Shown here: positions 24,790-33,043 of the stretch, piece after piece
How the letters are laid out: each line of letters begins with the position of its first letter
How positions within the stretch are numbered: the stretch's first letter is position 1
Assembly (NCBI GenBank): GCA_014763885.1
Contig: JACXUO010000023.1
Location: 1-33,369 of the forward strand
DNA: 33,369 bases
Reading direction: 5' to 3'
DNA from: Campylobacterales bacterium
GTDB taxonomy: Bacteria; Campylobacterota; Campylobacteria; Campylobacterales; Sulfurovaceae
Notes under the pieces: model-generated
Database searches by the model: none
What the model was told of the DNA's origin: nothing
The model's input: only the letters and a program-made list of their open reading frames with translations
Position numbers and translations under genes: made by a program

Positions 24790-27126
24790 ATGACCAGCAA
24801 TTTACATCGTATAGAAGAGGATGAGATCGATATCCGGGAGATATTTTCCACGATCTACCGCTACAAAGTGATGATCACTCTTTTTGTACTTCTGGCAGTG
24901 ATCGTAAGCAGTTATATCGCCTATTTTAAACCCAATGTCTACAAAGCATCCGCAACGGTCGAGGTAGGAATAGAGAGATATGGGTATATGGCAAGACAGG
25001 ATATGCTCAGTATGGCGATGTCCGGTGATGCAGCCAATGCAGAGACTGAGATTGAGATCATCAAGTCAAGATTTCTCTCGCAAAAAGCTGCAGAGGAAGT
25101 GGATGTGACCCACCGTTACTACACGACACGAAGATTCAAGGAAGTAGAGCTCTATAAAGCAAGCCCGTTTGAGGTAGGGATGCTGAGAGGCTACGGTATC
25201 TCTTTTGACTTCTATCCTGTGGATGAAAAGTCATATAGGTTGGTTGTTGAAGAGGCGCTGGATGAGAATGGTGAAGAGGTGCTGGATGAGAATGGTGAAG
25301 CATGGAGCTATGATGAGCTCCATGAGTACGGGAAAGAGGTGAGCACGGAGCATTTCCATCTCAACATCGTACGTACGAAAGAACCGGCCGAGAGCAAGTA
25401 CCGTTTTGTTGTCTATGATCCAAAAGAGAGCGGCTTGATCGCACAGGGCGGAGTCAGTGTGGAGCAGCTCTCCAAATACTCCAATATCCTGCAGATCTCC
25501 TATGAGGACAACGTAGCGTTGCGTGCACAGGAGTTCGCAGATGCCCTGGCAAGAGCGTATATCCGGCAAAATATTGAAAACAAAACGCAGGAAGCGGAGA
25601 GAAAACTGGCATTTATCGAGGAGCAGCTGAAGTATATTACCGAAAACCTCAAAAGTTCGGCGTTGAAACTGGAAGAGTTCAAACGAAGTTCCCAGACTGT
25701 TGAGCTGAGCGCCAAGGCACAGAAAACGATTGAACAGATCAGTGACTATGAAAGCCAGCTCTCCGTGGTCGGGATACAGGAAGAGCTGCTGAATACCCTG
25801 TATGAGCAGATCAAATCGGGTGAAGGGCTGGAGAATATCTCCGTGGCGAACCTGAGCCTGAGTGATCCGAGCCTCTCTGCAATGATCAAAAAACTGCAGG
25901 ATACGATCATCGAAAAGAAGCTTCTGCGTGAAGACTATACGGAGATGTATCCTGAAGTGGTCAAGCTCACAAAGATGATCGCTGAACTGAAAAAAGGGAT
26001 CGCCTCTACGGTAAAAAACCTCAAACAAAGCACAAAAGAGAAAAGAGAGCTACTTGAGCACTCCATCGCAAAGTACAGGGCGACACTCGAACAGCTTCCG
26101 GCAGATGAGAGAATGTTCGGCCAGCTGCAGCGCAAGTTTGTGGTCAATGAGAAGATCTACTCCTATCTTCTGGAGAAACGTTCGGAAACTGCGATGGTCA
26201 AGGCGGCAACAGTGAGCAACAACAGGGTCATCGACCATGCGCTCTATCCTGACTACCCGATCAAACCCAAAAGAAAACTGATCGTACTGGTCGGGCTGAT
26301 ACTCGGGCTGATCGTCGGTGTGGCTGTCGCATTTTTGAGAGAGTTCCTGGATGACCGTATCAAAGAGGAGGAGGAGATCACCAGGAGAAGCTCCCTCCCG
26401 CTTCTTGGCAATATCCCCCATATCAAAGAGGGTGAAAAGGGGGAGATCAAGGTATTCAGCTCGCCGAAGTCAGGTGTCTCCGAAGCCTTCAGAAACCTGA
26501 GAACCAACCTGCAGTTTATGGCCTATGAAAAAGAGAGTCTGGTGATCGCCACCACCTCCACGATCAGCGGTGAGGGGAAGACCACCGTAGGTATCAACCT
26601 GGGAGCCATTATGAGTATGGCAGGGAAGAAGACGGTTATCCTGAATCTGGATATGCGAAAGCCTACGCTGCATGAGCGGTTCGGTATCGATCTGGGGAAA
26701 GGACTGAGCTCACTCCTGGCAGGACGGGCGATGCTGAAGGATGTGATCCAGTCTACCCCGTATGAGAATCTCGACGTCATCACCTCCGGCCCGATACCGC
26801 CCAACCCGAGCGAACTGATCCAGGGGCAGATGATGGAAAAAGTCCTGGAGAAACTCAAAGAGGTCTATGATGTCATAATCCTGGATACGCCACCTATCGG
26901 CCTGGTAACCGATGCAAGAACGTTGATGAATTATGCAGATATCAGCCTCTATATCTTCAGGGCCAATGTCTCGAAAAAAGAGTATATCAAGCATCTGGAA
27001 AAGATCACAGAGCTCAATGATATCCCGGGCCTTGGTCTGGTCATCAATGATATGCAAAGCGGGGCCGGAGGTTACGGGTATGGCTACGGTAATGGTTACG
27101 GCTACTACGAGGAAGATCAAAAGTGA
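24790..27126 (+). CDS. Wzc-like polysaccharide co-polymerase / tyrosine autokinase
   Basis: The 778-aa product is a bacterial tyrosine kinase fused to a Wzz chain-length domain. Helix 1 lies near residues 30-48 (VMITLFVLLAVIVSSYIAYF), a long periplasmic coiled region (about 270-450) follows, and helix 2 near 493-517. The cytoplasmic kinase has Walker A SGEGKTT (Lys597), A' VILNLDMRKP and Walker B DVIILDTPPIG. The C-terminus is a tyrosine cluster (Tyr762, 764, 766, 770, 772, 773), the autophosphorylation tail. Such proteins control length and export of capsule or exopolysaccharide. AGGGGGA precedes the ATG. Residues 155-170 are an in-frame 8-residue duplication. The phosphatase gene overlaps its stop by 4 bases. 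Confidence 0.95.
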   Translation: MTSNLHRIEEDEIDIREIFSTIYRYKVMITLFVLLAVIVSSYIAYFKPNVYKASATVEVGIERYGYMARQDMLSMAMSGDAANAETEIEIIKSRFLSQKAAEEVDVTHRYYTTRRFKEVELYKASPFEVGMLRGYGISFDFYPVDEKSYRLVVEEALDENGEEVLDENGEAWSYDELHEYGKEVSTEHFHLNIVRTKEPAESKYRFVVYDPKESGLIAQGGVSVEQLSKYSNILQISYEDNVALRAQEFADALARAYIRQNIENKTQEAERKLAFIEEQLKYITENLKSSALKLEEFKRSSQTVELSAKAQKTIEQISDYESQLSVVGIQEELLNTLYEQIKSGEGLENISVANLSLSDPSLSAMIKKLQDTIIEKKLLREDYTEMYPEVVKLTKMIAELKKGIASTVKNLKQSTKEKRELLEHSIAKYRATLEQLPADERMFGQLQRKFVVNEKIYSYLLEKRSETAMVKAATVSNNRVIDHALYPDYPIKPKRKLIVLVGLILGLIVGVAVAFLREFLDDRIKEEEEITRRSSLPLLGNIPHIKEGEKGEIKVFSSPKSGVSEAFRNLRTNLQFMAYEKESLVIATTSTISGEGKTTVGINLGAIMSMAGKKTVILNLDMRKPTLHERFGIDLGKGLSSLLAGRAMLKDVIQSTPYENLDVITSGPIPPNPSELIQGQMMEKVLEKLKEVYDVIILDTPPIGLVTDARTLMNYADISLYIFRANVSKKEYIKHLEKITELNDIPGLGLVINDMQSGAGGYGYGYGNGYGYYEEDQK
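25252..25299 (+). repeat. 24-bp tandem duplication inside the Wzc-like gene
   Basis: Two 24-base units (25252-25275, 25276-25299) differ at one base, encoding EALDENGE and EVLDENGE. The duplication keeps the reading frame and lies in the periplasmic part of the protein. Confidence 0.85.
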
Positions 27127-27860
27127 TCTTCTCTTTTTTCAGGAAAAAAAAGAAACCTCCAAGAGAGGTGATTCCCCAACTCCATACGGATATCCATTCG
27201 CACCTGATCCCGGGGATTGATGATGGAGCCAGAGATATGGAGGAGAGTATCCTGCTGCTTAGGATGATGAAAGCGCTTGGGTATCAAAAGGTCATTACGA
27301 CCCCGCATATCATGTCTGACGGATACAAAAATACGCCCAGGCTCGTACGGGAGGGCTTGGAGGCTTTGCGCAGGGCTGCAAAAGAGGAAGAGATCGATAT
27401 CGAGATCGATGCAGCCGCAGAGTACTATCTTGATGACGGCTTCTATACTCAGCTGAAAGATCCGGACATCCTCACTATCGGGGAGTATCTGCTGATCGAG
27501 ACCTCCTATATCTCAAAGCCTTTGGAGTTTGATACAATGATCTTTGAGATCCAGGCTGCCGGTTTTAAACCGATGCTTGCACACCCGGAGAGATACCGCT
27601 ATATCAAAGAGTTGGAAAAAGAGTATGCAGCGATGAAAGAAAAAGGGGTCTTTTTTCAGGTCAACCTGAACTCCTTCAGCGCGCATTACGGGAAGGAGGC
27701 AAAGCGGAAAGCCGAATTCCTGAGTGGGGCGGGGATGATAGATTTTCTCGGTTCTGATATCCATCGCATGAAGCAGGCAGAGACACTCGGCGAGGTACTG
27801 AACGATGAGATATTGTATGGGATTTTCGGAAACAACACGATTCTCAATGAAAGTTTATAG
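27123..27860 (+). CDS. CpsB/YwqE-type tyrosine-protein phosphatase (PHP family)
   Basis: The 245-aa product has the PHP metal-binding signature LHTDIHSHLIPGIDDGARDM, TTPHIMSD, AAAEYYLDD, LAHPERYRYI and FLGSDIHRM, matching the manganese-dependent phosphatases that dephosphorylate the Wzc-type kinase (CpsB, YwqE, Wzb-equivalents of Gram-positives). The GTG start overlaps the kinase stop in GTGA, so the two are translationally coupled. It should reset the phosphorylation state of the kinase tail. Length matches the family, and the protein is cytoplasmic. Confidence 0.92.
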   Translation: MIFSFFRKKKKPPREVIPQLHTDIHSHLIPGIDDGARDMEESILLLRMMKALGYQKVITTPHIMSDGYKNTPRLVREGLEALRRAAKEEEIDIEIDAAAEYYLDDGFYTQLKDPDILTIGEYLLIETSYISKPLEFDTMIFEIQAAGFKPMLAHPERYRYIKELEKEYAAMKEKGVFFQVNLNSFSAHYGKEAKRKAEFLSGAGMIDFLGSDIHRMKQAETLGEVLNDEILYGIFGNNTILNESL

Positions 27861-27927
27861 CTAAAGATAAGCTTTTATAAAGAGAGATCGCTGTACCATT
27901 TTGTCAGTTGAATAAAAGGGGGACTTT

Positions 27928-28686
27928 ATGTCAAAAAATACACTATGGGTTATTATCGGTTTGCTTTTCTTGCTAAACGGGTGTTCAGGAGATTCGAACT
28001 ATAAGCTGATGCAGACGAAAAATGCAGAGAGCAAAAGACCTGCAAAAGTGACAAGCCAGAGCATCGAATACCGTATCCTTCCCCAGGATCGTCTGGATAT
28101 TATACTCTACAAGAATCCTGAACAGACTTCCGCTGTGGCACTGCAGGATCTTGGCCAGAATATGAACTCCGAAGGGATCCTGGTCAATGCCGCTGGATAT
28201 ATTACGATGCCTCTGATCGGCAAGATCAAAGTGGCAGGCCTTACCCAGACACAGGCGGCTGACCGTATCACAGATGCCTATAAAACCTATCTGAGGACCC
28301 CCTCTGTCTACCTTGAGGTGATGAACAAAAGGATCTATGTCCTCGGAGAGGTGAAAAATCCGGGTGTCGTAAAGCTTGACAAAGAGAAAATGACGCTTTT
28401 TGAAGCACTTGCTTTTGCAGGGGACCTGAAGGATTCAGCGGTAAGAGACAACATCATCATTGTTTCAAATGACCCGCAGAACGGTTTGGTGATGAGAAGT
28501 GTGGATCTTACGGATTTTGACGGAATGAACTATGCTGAACTGATGCTCAGACCCAATGATATCGTCTATGTACAGCCTGACGGATGGAAAGAGTTCAGGG
28601 TCGCTTCCAACAATTTCACTGCACCGTTTGAAACGATTTCGAAGATTGCATCGCCGTTTGTTACGATCAAATACCTTAAAGATTAA
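27928..28686 (+). CDS. Wza-like polysaccharide export lipoprotein
   Basis: The 252-aa product has a lipoprotein signal (WVIIGLLFLLNGCSG with lipobox Cys19), a polysaccharide export domain (YRILPQDRLDIILYKNPEQT, GYITMPLIGKIKVAGLTQTQ) and an SLBB-type domain (RIYVLGEVKNPGVVKLDKEK, TLFEALAFAGDL). Wza-family proteins form the outer-membrane exit pore, although this one is short (Wza is about 380 aa) and lacks most of the C-terminal helix domain, so it may need a partner. AAGGGGGA precedes the ATG. It follows the phosphatase by 67 bases and precedes a WecA-like gene. Confidence 0.92.
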   Translation: MSKNTLWVIIGLLFLLNGCSGDSNYKLMQTKNAESKRPAKVTSQSIEYRILPQDRLDIILYKNPEQTSAVALQDLGQNMNSEGILVNAAGYITMPLIGKIKVAGLTQTQAADRITDAYKTYLRTPSVYLEVMNKRIYVLGEVKNPGVVKLDKEKMTLFEALAFAGDLKDSAVRDNIIIVSNDPQNGLVMRSVDLTDFDGMNYAELMLRPNDIVYVQPDGWKEFRVASNNFTAPFETISKIASPFVTIKYLKD

Positions 28687-28692
28687 CGTCTG

Positions 28693-29697
28693 ATGTATGG
28701 TGCCTTTATCGGGGTGTTTCTACTCTCCCTTGTATTGATCCGTATTGTTATCCTTAACGCTCCAAAATGGGGCTTGATGGATATCCCAAATGGCCGCAGT
28801 GCGCATAAGGTGCATACCCCAAGAGGTGCGGGGATCGGTTTTTACTTCGCTGTTGCGATCATACTTCCTTTTTTCTATTTTCAGCTGCTGGCAGATCATT
28901 GGCAGATACTTCTGGCAGTTTTTTTGGTGTTTATCGTGGGGGTAATCGATGACCATCGGGATACTTCGCCCCGGACCAAATTTGTCGTACTGGCACTTGC
29001 GACGGTGATCGTCTATCTCGATGGGATCTGTATTGATGCTGTCGGGATCTATTTCGGGATTCCTGTTTCTTTGGGATGGCTGGCACTGCCTTTTACGCTC
29101 TTTGCTGTAATGGGATTTACCAATGCCCTGAACCTGATCGACGGGTTGGATGGTTTGGCAGGTTCTCTCAGTATCGTGATACTGAGTGCATTTTTTTATA
29201 TCGGCTCTCTCCATGATGACCTTTTTATGATGGTATTTTCCGGGGCGTTTATTGCTGCTTTGTTTGCGTTTTTGATCTACAACTGGAATCCTGCGCAGAT
29301 CTTTATGGGAGACAGCGGATCGTTGACCCTTGGATTTCTTATCTCTGTACTCGCGATCAGATCACTTGCTTATATCCCGGCTGTCGCTGTGCTTTTTATC
29401 GCTGCCGTCCCTCTTCTTGATACCTTTGTCGTGATGATACGGAGAAAGAAAAACGGAAGATCTATGTTCAGCGCGGACAAGTGCCATATGCACCATCTTC
29501 TACAGGAGTTTTTCGGAAACTCTACGAAAACAACGGTCCGTTTTCTGGTAGTCCTGCAGGCGATTTATGTGATGATAGGGGTGCATCTGGAACAGGATAT
29601 CGAACAGACGCTTCCCATGGTGCTTTTTATCCTTAACGTCGTGCTTCTGTATATTCTTCTCAACAGGATGGTGCAAAGACAGGGAAGGTGCTGTTGA
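28693..29697 (+). CDS. WecA/MraY-superfamily undecaprenyl-phosphate sugar-1-phosphate transferase
   Basis: The 334-aa product is a polytopic membrane enzyme of the glycosyltransferase 4 / WecA group. Conserved parts are the HxxxTPRGAG-like segment KVHTPRGAGIG, VGVIDDHRDTSPRTKF (Asp pair), TNALNLIDGLDGLAG and YNWNPAQIFMGDSGSLTLGF, plus about ten hydrophobic helices. It should transfer a HexNAc-1-phosphate to undecaprenyl phosphate to start O-antigen or exopolysaccharide repeat units; the exact sugar cannot be told. Only a weak ribosome binding site is seen, and the start lies six bases after the Wza-like stop, so coupling is likely. It is the last gene of the polysaccharide run here. Confidence 0.92.
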   Translation: MYGAFIGVFLLSLVLIRIVILNAPKWGLMDIPNGRSAHKVHTPRGAGIGFYFAVAIILPFFYFQLLADHWQILLAVFLVFIVGVIDDHRDTSPRTKFVVLALATVIVYLDGICIDAVGIYFGIPVSLGWLALPFTLFAVMGFTNALNLIDGLDGLAGSLSIVILSAFFYIGSLHDDLFMMVFSGAFIAALFAFLIYNWNPAQIFMGDSGSLTLGFLISVLAIRSLAYIPAVAVLFIAAVPLLDTFVVMIRRKKNGRSMFSADKCHMHHLLQEFFGNSTKTTVRFLVVLQAIYVMIGVHLEQDIEQTLPMVLFILNVVLLYILLNRMVQRQGRCC

Positions 29698-29724
29698 CCT
29701 TCTGATGTTTTAAGCCTATATCGC

Positions 29725-29730
29725 TAAAAT
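29725..29730 (+). promoter_or_regulatory. -10 box before a small ORF
   Basis: TAAAAT ends six bases before an ATG at 29737, the same spacing as at selO. It suggests a leaderless transcript. The evidence is positional only. Confidence 0.35.
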
Positions 29731-29736
29731 TCGGCC

Positions 29737-29916
29737 ATGAAATATTTACGAGGCTATACCAAACGGTACTTTTCATTTGCCATTATCGCGATGTACTCGA
29801 CACTGCATAAGCTTTCGCAGAGTGACAGTAACTATAAGTACCACAAGGATGCCTTCGAAGCTCTCGAGCGAAAGACCTCTCCCCCTTCTCTTATCCTAAC
29901 CCCTCATATTTTTTAA
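29737..29916 (+). CDS. Possible small protein, 59 aa
   Basis: An ATG-to-TAA ORF of 59 codons fills most of the gap between the WecA-like gene and the TonB receptor. The peptide begins KYLRGYTKRYFSFAIIAMYS, with a weak hydrophobic stretch near residues 11-20, and ends in SLILTPHIF. I do not recognise a family. It has no ribosome binding site but a -10 box ends six bases ahead, which fits a leaderless message. It may instead be non-coding or the stump of a lost gene. Confidence 0.35.
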   Translation: MKYLRGYTKRYFSFAIIAMYSTLHKLSQSDSNYKYHKDAFEALERKTSPPSLILTPHIF

Positions 29917-29951
29917 AAACAAAACACAAATTTTTTATATTAGGATAAACC

Positions 29952-31772
29952 ATGAACAACACGATCAAACTCTCTATGGCAGCATCATTGCTGCTGGTAC
30001 TCCATACCTATGCAGCCGAGCTGGAACCGATCACGGTTACAAGCACAAACAAGACCGAACACTCGATTGAGGATACTACTTCAACGATTACTGTCATTAC
30101 CTCAGAAGAGCTGGAGGAAAACGGATACCAGACTGTGGCACAGGCGATCAACACGGTGGCAGGTATCTCGGTGACACACTCAGGGGGACTTGGACAGCAG
30201 ACTTCATTTTTTGTCAGAGGTGCGGACTCAGGCAAAGTATTGGTACTTCTGGACGGTATGCGCCTCAATGACCCGAGTACTACCAACAACACGGCATTGC
30301 TTGAGAGTCTTACCACGGAGAATATCCAGCAAATAGAGATCATCAAAGGAGGGGCAAGCAGTATCTGGGGTCCAAATGCCAGTGCGGGTGTGATCAATAT
30401 CATTACTAAAACAGCTCAAAATGGAACACATGGGTCTTTGAGTCTGCTTTACGGCTCCTACCAGACCAAAGGGATAGATGCGGATATCGGATACAGGGAT
30501 AACAAACTCAGTGCACAGCTGCTTGCCTCTTATCTTGATACTGAAGGAATTTCTGCTTTAGCCCCAAGAGAAGCCGAAAAAGATGGCTATACCAATAAAA
30601 ACATCAACCTGAAACTCGGGTATCAGTTTGATGAAAACAATGAGGTTCAACTCAGCTACAACCGTATCAAGACAGAGACGGAGTATGATGATTCCTGGTC
30701 AGCAGGTCAGGCTGAAGACGACTACTCGCATGCGCAGTCGGATCAGGAAAATACAGCACTGCAGTATCATTACAGGTTTGATGATTATCGTGCGAATCTC
30801 TATGCGAGTCAAGGGAAGTATGAACGAACGTACTATACTACCGGGGCTTACGGTGATGGGGTCAATGTCTATGAAGCAAAGCTCAAAGAGTTTGGTATGA
30901 TCAACAGTTATGAGTATGCAGCAGGAAAAGCAGTACTGGGATTGGAATATAAAGATATTGACGGTTTCAACCAGTATAATAACTACCCTGCGAGTCAGGC
31001 AGACTATACCAATAAAGCGGTCTATCTATCGAATCTATATAGAGTACTCACAGATACGCTTGTCGAGACTAATGTAAGATATGACAACTTTGACCAGTTT
31101 GAGAACAAAGTGACCTTTAAGGCCGGGGTGAAACATGCATGTCAAAAGCTTCCCGGATTTGGTGCAGGGGCAAACTACTATACCTCTTATGATGCCCCAA
31201 GTACCTATCAATTGGCCAACGTGGTATTCGGCAATCCATTGAAACCGGCGTTTACCAAAGGATATGAATTTTCAGCATACTATAAAGAGCTGTTGTCTGT
31301 TACCTATTTTGATAACAAAGTAGAGGACAGTATCGACTATGATATGGTGAACTCTGGGTATTATAATATTGAGGGAACCTCTGCTTTCAAAGGACTGGAA
31401 GCAGAAAGTATGTACAAGTTTAAGACAATAAACCTTAACCTTACGGCAAATTACACACATCTTTTTGAAGCAAAGAGAGAAGATGGCAGTGATCTTCCCA
31501 GACGTCCGAAAGATACACTGAACCTCTCTGCAGAGTACTATACTGACTCCAGCAGTTATGGAGTGACTGCACAGTATATCGGGGATAGAGAAGAGTTCGG
31601 AGAGAGTACAGGCAACTACACCTTATGGAATCTGAACTACTCCAGAGAGCTCACCGAAGAGATCAAACTGACACTCAACGCGAAAAATATCTTTGACAAA
31701 GCCTACCAGTCTGTCTACGGCTATGCGACAGAAGGCAGAGCTGTGTACGCCAAAATCAGATACAGCTTTTAG
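29952..31772 (+). CDS. TonB-dependent outer-membrane receptor (BtuB-like)
   Basis: The 606-aa product has a signal peptide (residues 1-21, ending YAA), a TonB-box-like EPITVTSTN, a plug domain (about 35-150) with QTSFFVRGADSGKVLVLLDG and QIEIIKGGASSIWGPNASAG, and a 22-strand barrel with the aromatic end YAKIRYSF. Size and plug pattern resemble BtuB/cobalamin-type receptors, but the ligand could equally be a siderophore or other metal complex. AGGATAAACC precedes the ATG. I see no cobalamin riboswitch in the 180-base gap upstream. The exbB-exbD pair at 3296-4264 could energise it, but no tonB gene is in the window. Confidence 0.93.
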   Translation: MNNTIKLSMAASLLLVLHTYAAELEPITVTSTNKTEHSIEDTTSTITVITSEELEENGYQTVAQAINTVAGISVTHSGGLGQQTSFFVRGADSGKVLVLLDGMRLNDPSTTNNTALLESLTTENIQQIEIIKGGASSIWGPNASAGVINIITKTAQNGTHGSLSLLYGSYQTKGIDADIGYRDNKLSAQLLASYLDTEGISALAPREAEKDGYTNKNINLKLGYQFDENNEVQLSYNRIKTETEYDDSWSAGQAEDDYSHAQSDQENTALQYHYRFDDYRANLYASQGKYERTYYTTGAYGDGVNVYEAKLKEFGMINSYEYAAGKAVLGLEYKDIDGFNQYNNYPASQADYTNKAVYLSNLYRVLTDTLVETNVRYDNFDQFENKVTFKAGVKHACQKLPGFGAGANYYTSYDAPSTYQLANVVFGNPLKPAFTKGYEFSAYYKELLSVTYFDNKVEDSIDYDMVNSGYYNIEGTSAFKGLEAESMYKFKTINLNLTANYTHLFEAKREDGSDLPRRPKDTLNLSAEYYTDSSSYGVTAQYIGDREEFGESTGNYTLWNLNYSRELTEEIKLTLNAKNIFDKAYQSVYGYATEGRAVYAKIRYSF

Positions 31773-31773
31773 G

Positions 31774-31794
31774 TGCAATCCCTTTCGGGATGCA
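31774..31794 (+). terminator. Hairpin after the TonB-dependent receptor gene
   Basis: TGCAATCCC (31774-31782) pairs with GGGATGCA (31787-31794) with one bulged A and a TTTC loop, followed by TCTCTT. It starts one base after the stop codon. It is a plausible but weak terminator because the T-run is interrupted. Confidence 0.45.
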
Positions 31795-31813
31795 TCTCTT
31801 CACACAAATAGGT

Positions 31814-31819
31814 TATAAT
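31814..31819 (+). promoter_or_regulatory. -10 box of a probable leaderless gene
   Basis: A perfect TATAAT ends five bases before the ATG at 31825 and no ribosome binding site is present. The transcript should start at or within a base or two of the ATG. Confidence 0.45.
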
Positions 31820-31824
31820 CACTT

Positions 31825-32391
31825 ATGTTAAGACTTATCCCGCAATGGTTTATCAGATATAAGTTCTTCAACTCCCTGCTTCTGGGGTTGAGCGTGGGGG
31901 CGATCTTCACGATCTATACGCCCCTTGAACCCTCGGTCTACTCCCTTGGAGGCGTGGTACTCGCTGCAGGGATGCTGCTGATCGCAAGGCTCTATAGCTA
32001 TATACTGAATGCAGAGTGGTTCTTTCGGATCTCTCTCTTTGTAGAGATCGTGCTGCTGTTGGTTATGTGCTACTTTCTGTTCTATCCCTATACCTACCAG
32101 ACTGCACTGATCGTCTATATCGGATATCAGGCGACGTTTGTCTTCGGCAGCTATCTGGTGCGCGTGGAGACGCTCCTGCTGGGGGAAGACAGACTCCTGA
32201 CCCGCCTGGATACGGCAAAACAGATGGGGTATCTTTCAGGGATGGCCGGTTCGTATCTCTTTTACCGTCTGCTTGATCAGTTTGGCATTGTTGAAAATCA
32301 GCCGCAGGTCTACACTCTGCACTATCTGCTGATTACTGTCGAAATCGTTGTCATCTTTCTGATTATCAAAAGCTTTCGAAGGTCGGTATGA
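31825..32391 (+). CDS. Unidentified integral membrane protein
   Basis: The 188-aa product is mostly hydrophobic, with probable helices near 14-32, 37-57, 65-87, 91-110 and 163-183. The loop at about 113-150 is more polar (RVETLLLGEDRLLTRLDTAK). I do not recognise a family. It could be a fragment-sized relative of larger transporters, but the pattern is too general to name one. It overlaps the following gene by 4 bases (ATGA), so the two are probably co-translated. It appears to start a new transcript after the TonB receptor hairpin. Confidence 0.75.
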   Translation: MLRLIPQWFIRYKFFNSLLLGLSVGAIFTIYTPLEPSVYSLGGVVLAAGMLLIARLYSYILNAEWFFRISLFVEIVLLLVMCYFLFYPYTYQTALIVYIGYQATFVFGSYLVRVETLLLGEDRLLTRLDTAKQMGYLSGMAGSYLFYRLLDQFGIVENQPQVYTLHYLLITVEIVVIFLIIKSFRRSV

Positions 32392-33041
32392 TGCCGGAGC
32401 AGTTCACGGTACACTATGCCTGCGCGAGCCTGATCCCCAAACGCACCTCCTATGTCACGGCGATCGGTGTATGCGATACCGTGACGAAACAGGTGGTCAC
32501 TTTTTCTATGGAGGATATGCAAAAAAATCCTGCTATGCAGAGTGCTCTGCAGGAACTTGAAGCCTCTCTTCTTCAACGATTTTTCGCGTTTGTCTCCGAC
32601 CATCCCGATGCGATCTGGATACACTGGCATATGCATAGCCTTGAGTATGGATTTGGTGTTTTACAGGAGCGCTATGAAATGTTATGGGGAGAAGAGGCCC
32701 CCGGATTTATCTCCACTCTCAATCTGCCCGACAAGATCTTTGAGACAATGCAACACCGGTGCCGCAGCTATCCCAAAATGTACCGGTTCTTTGAAAGCAA
32801 CAGTGTACGTTTACAGGCGATCCTCTCCGGCAAAGAGGAGGCAGAATGCTTTGTAGAACGAAAGTATGCTGCGATTAGGGACTCCGTGAAGGCAAAAGCA
32901 GAAGCGTTGGCAGCGATCTATGATAAACTTCAGGAGAACACCCTGGTGACCCCATGCAGCAAGCGAGACAAAAAAGTATGGGCAGCGGGAGTTCTGATTA
33001 TTGTTGCAACGATCGTCTATATGTTGGTTAATGGAGTATAG
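32388..33041 (+). CDS. Unidentified protein with C-terminal membrane anchor
   Basis: The 217-aa product has a soluble part and one C-terminal membrane segment (about 197-214, VWAAGVLIIVATIVYMLV), so it may be tail-anchored with its bulk in the cytoplasm. Conserved-looking features are TSYVTAIGVCDTVTKQVVTF near the N-terminus and AIWIHWHMHSLEYGFGVLQE at about 65-85, which vaguely recalls nuclease-like folds, but I cannot assign a family. A helical region (about 155-190) precedes the anchor. Start 32388 or the next ATG (32391) are both possible. It overlaps the upstream membrane gene by 4 bases and is 2 bases before the ElyC-like gene. Confidence 0.72.
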   Translation: MMPEQFTVHYACASLIPKRTSYVTAIGVCDTVTKQVVTFSMEDMQKNPAMQSALQELEASLLQRFFAFVSDHPDAIWIHWHMHSLEYGFGVLQERYEMLWGEEAPGFISTLNLPDKIFETMQHRCRSYPKMYRFFESNSVRLQAILSGKEEAECFVERKYAAIRDSVKAKAEALAAIYDKLQENTLVTPCSKRDKKVWAAGVLIIVATIVYMLVNGV

Positions 33042-33043
33042 AT

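Noticed and set aside
29698-29951. Cobalamin riboswitch upstream of the BtuB-like receptor
   Set aside because: No B12-box-like sequence or matching stem arrangement was found; the gap mostly holds a small ORF.
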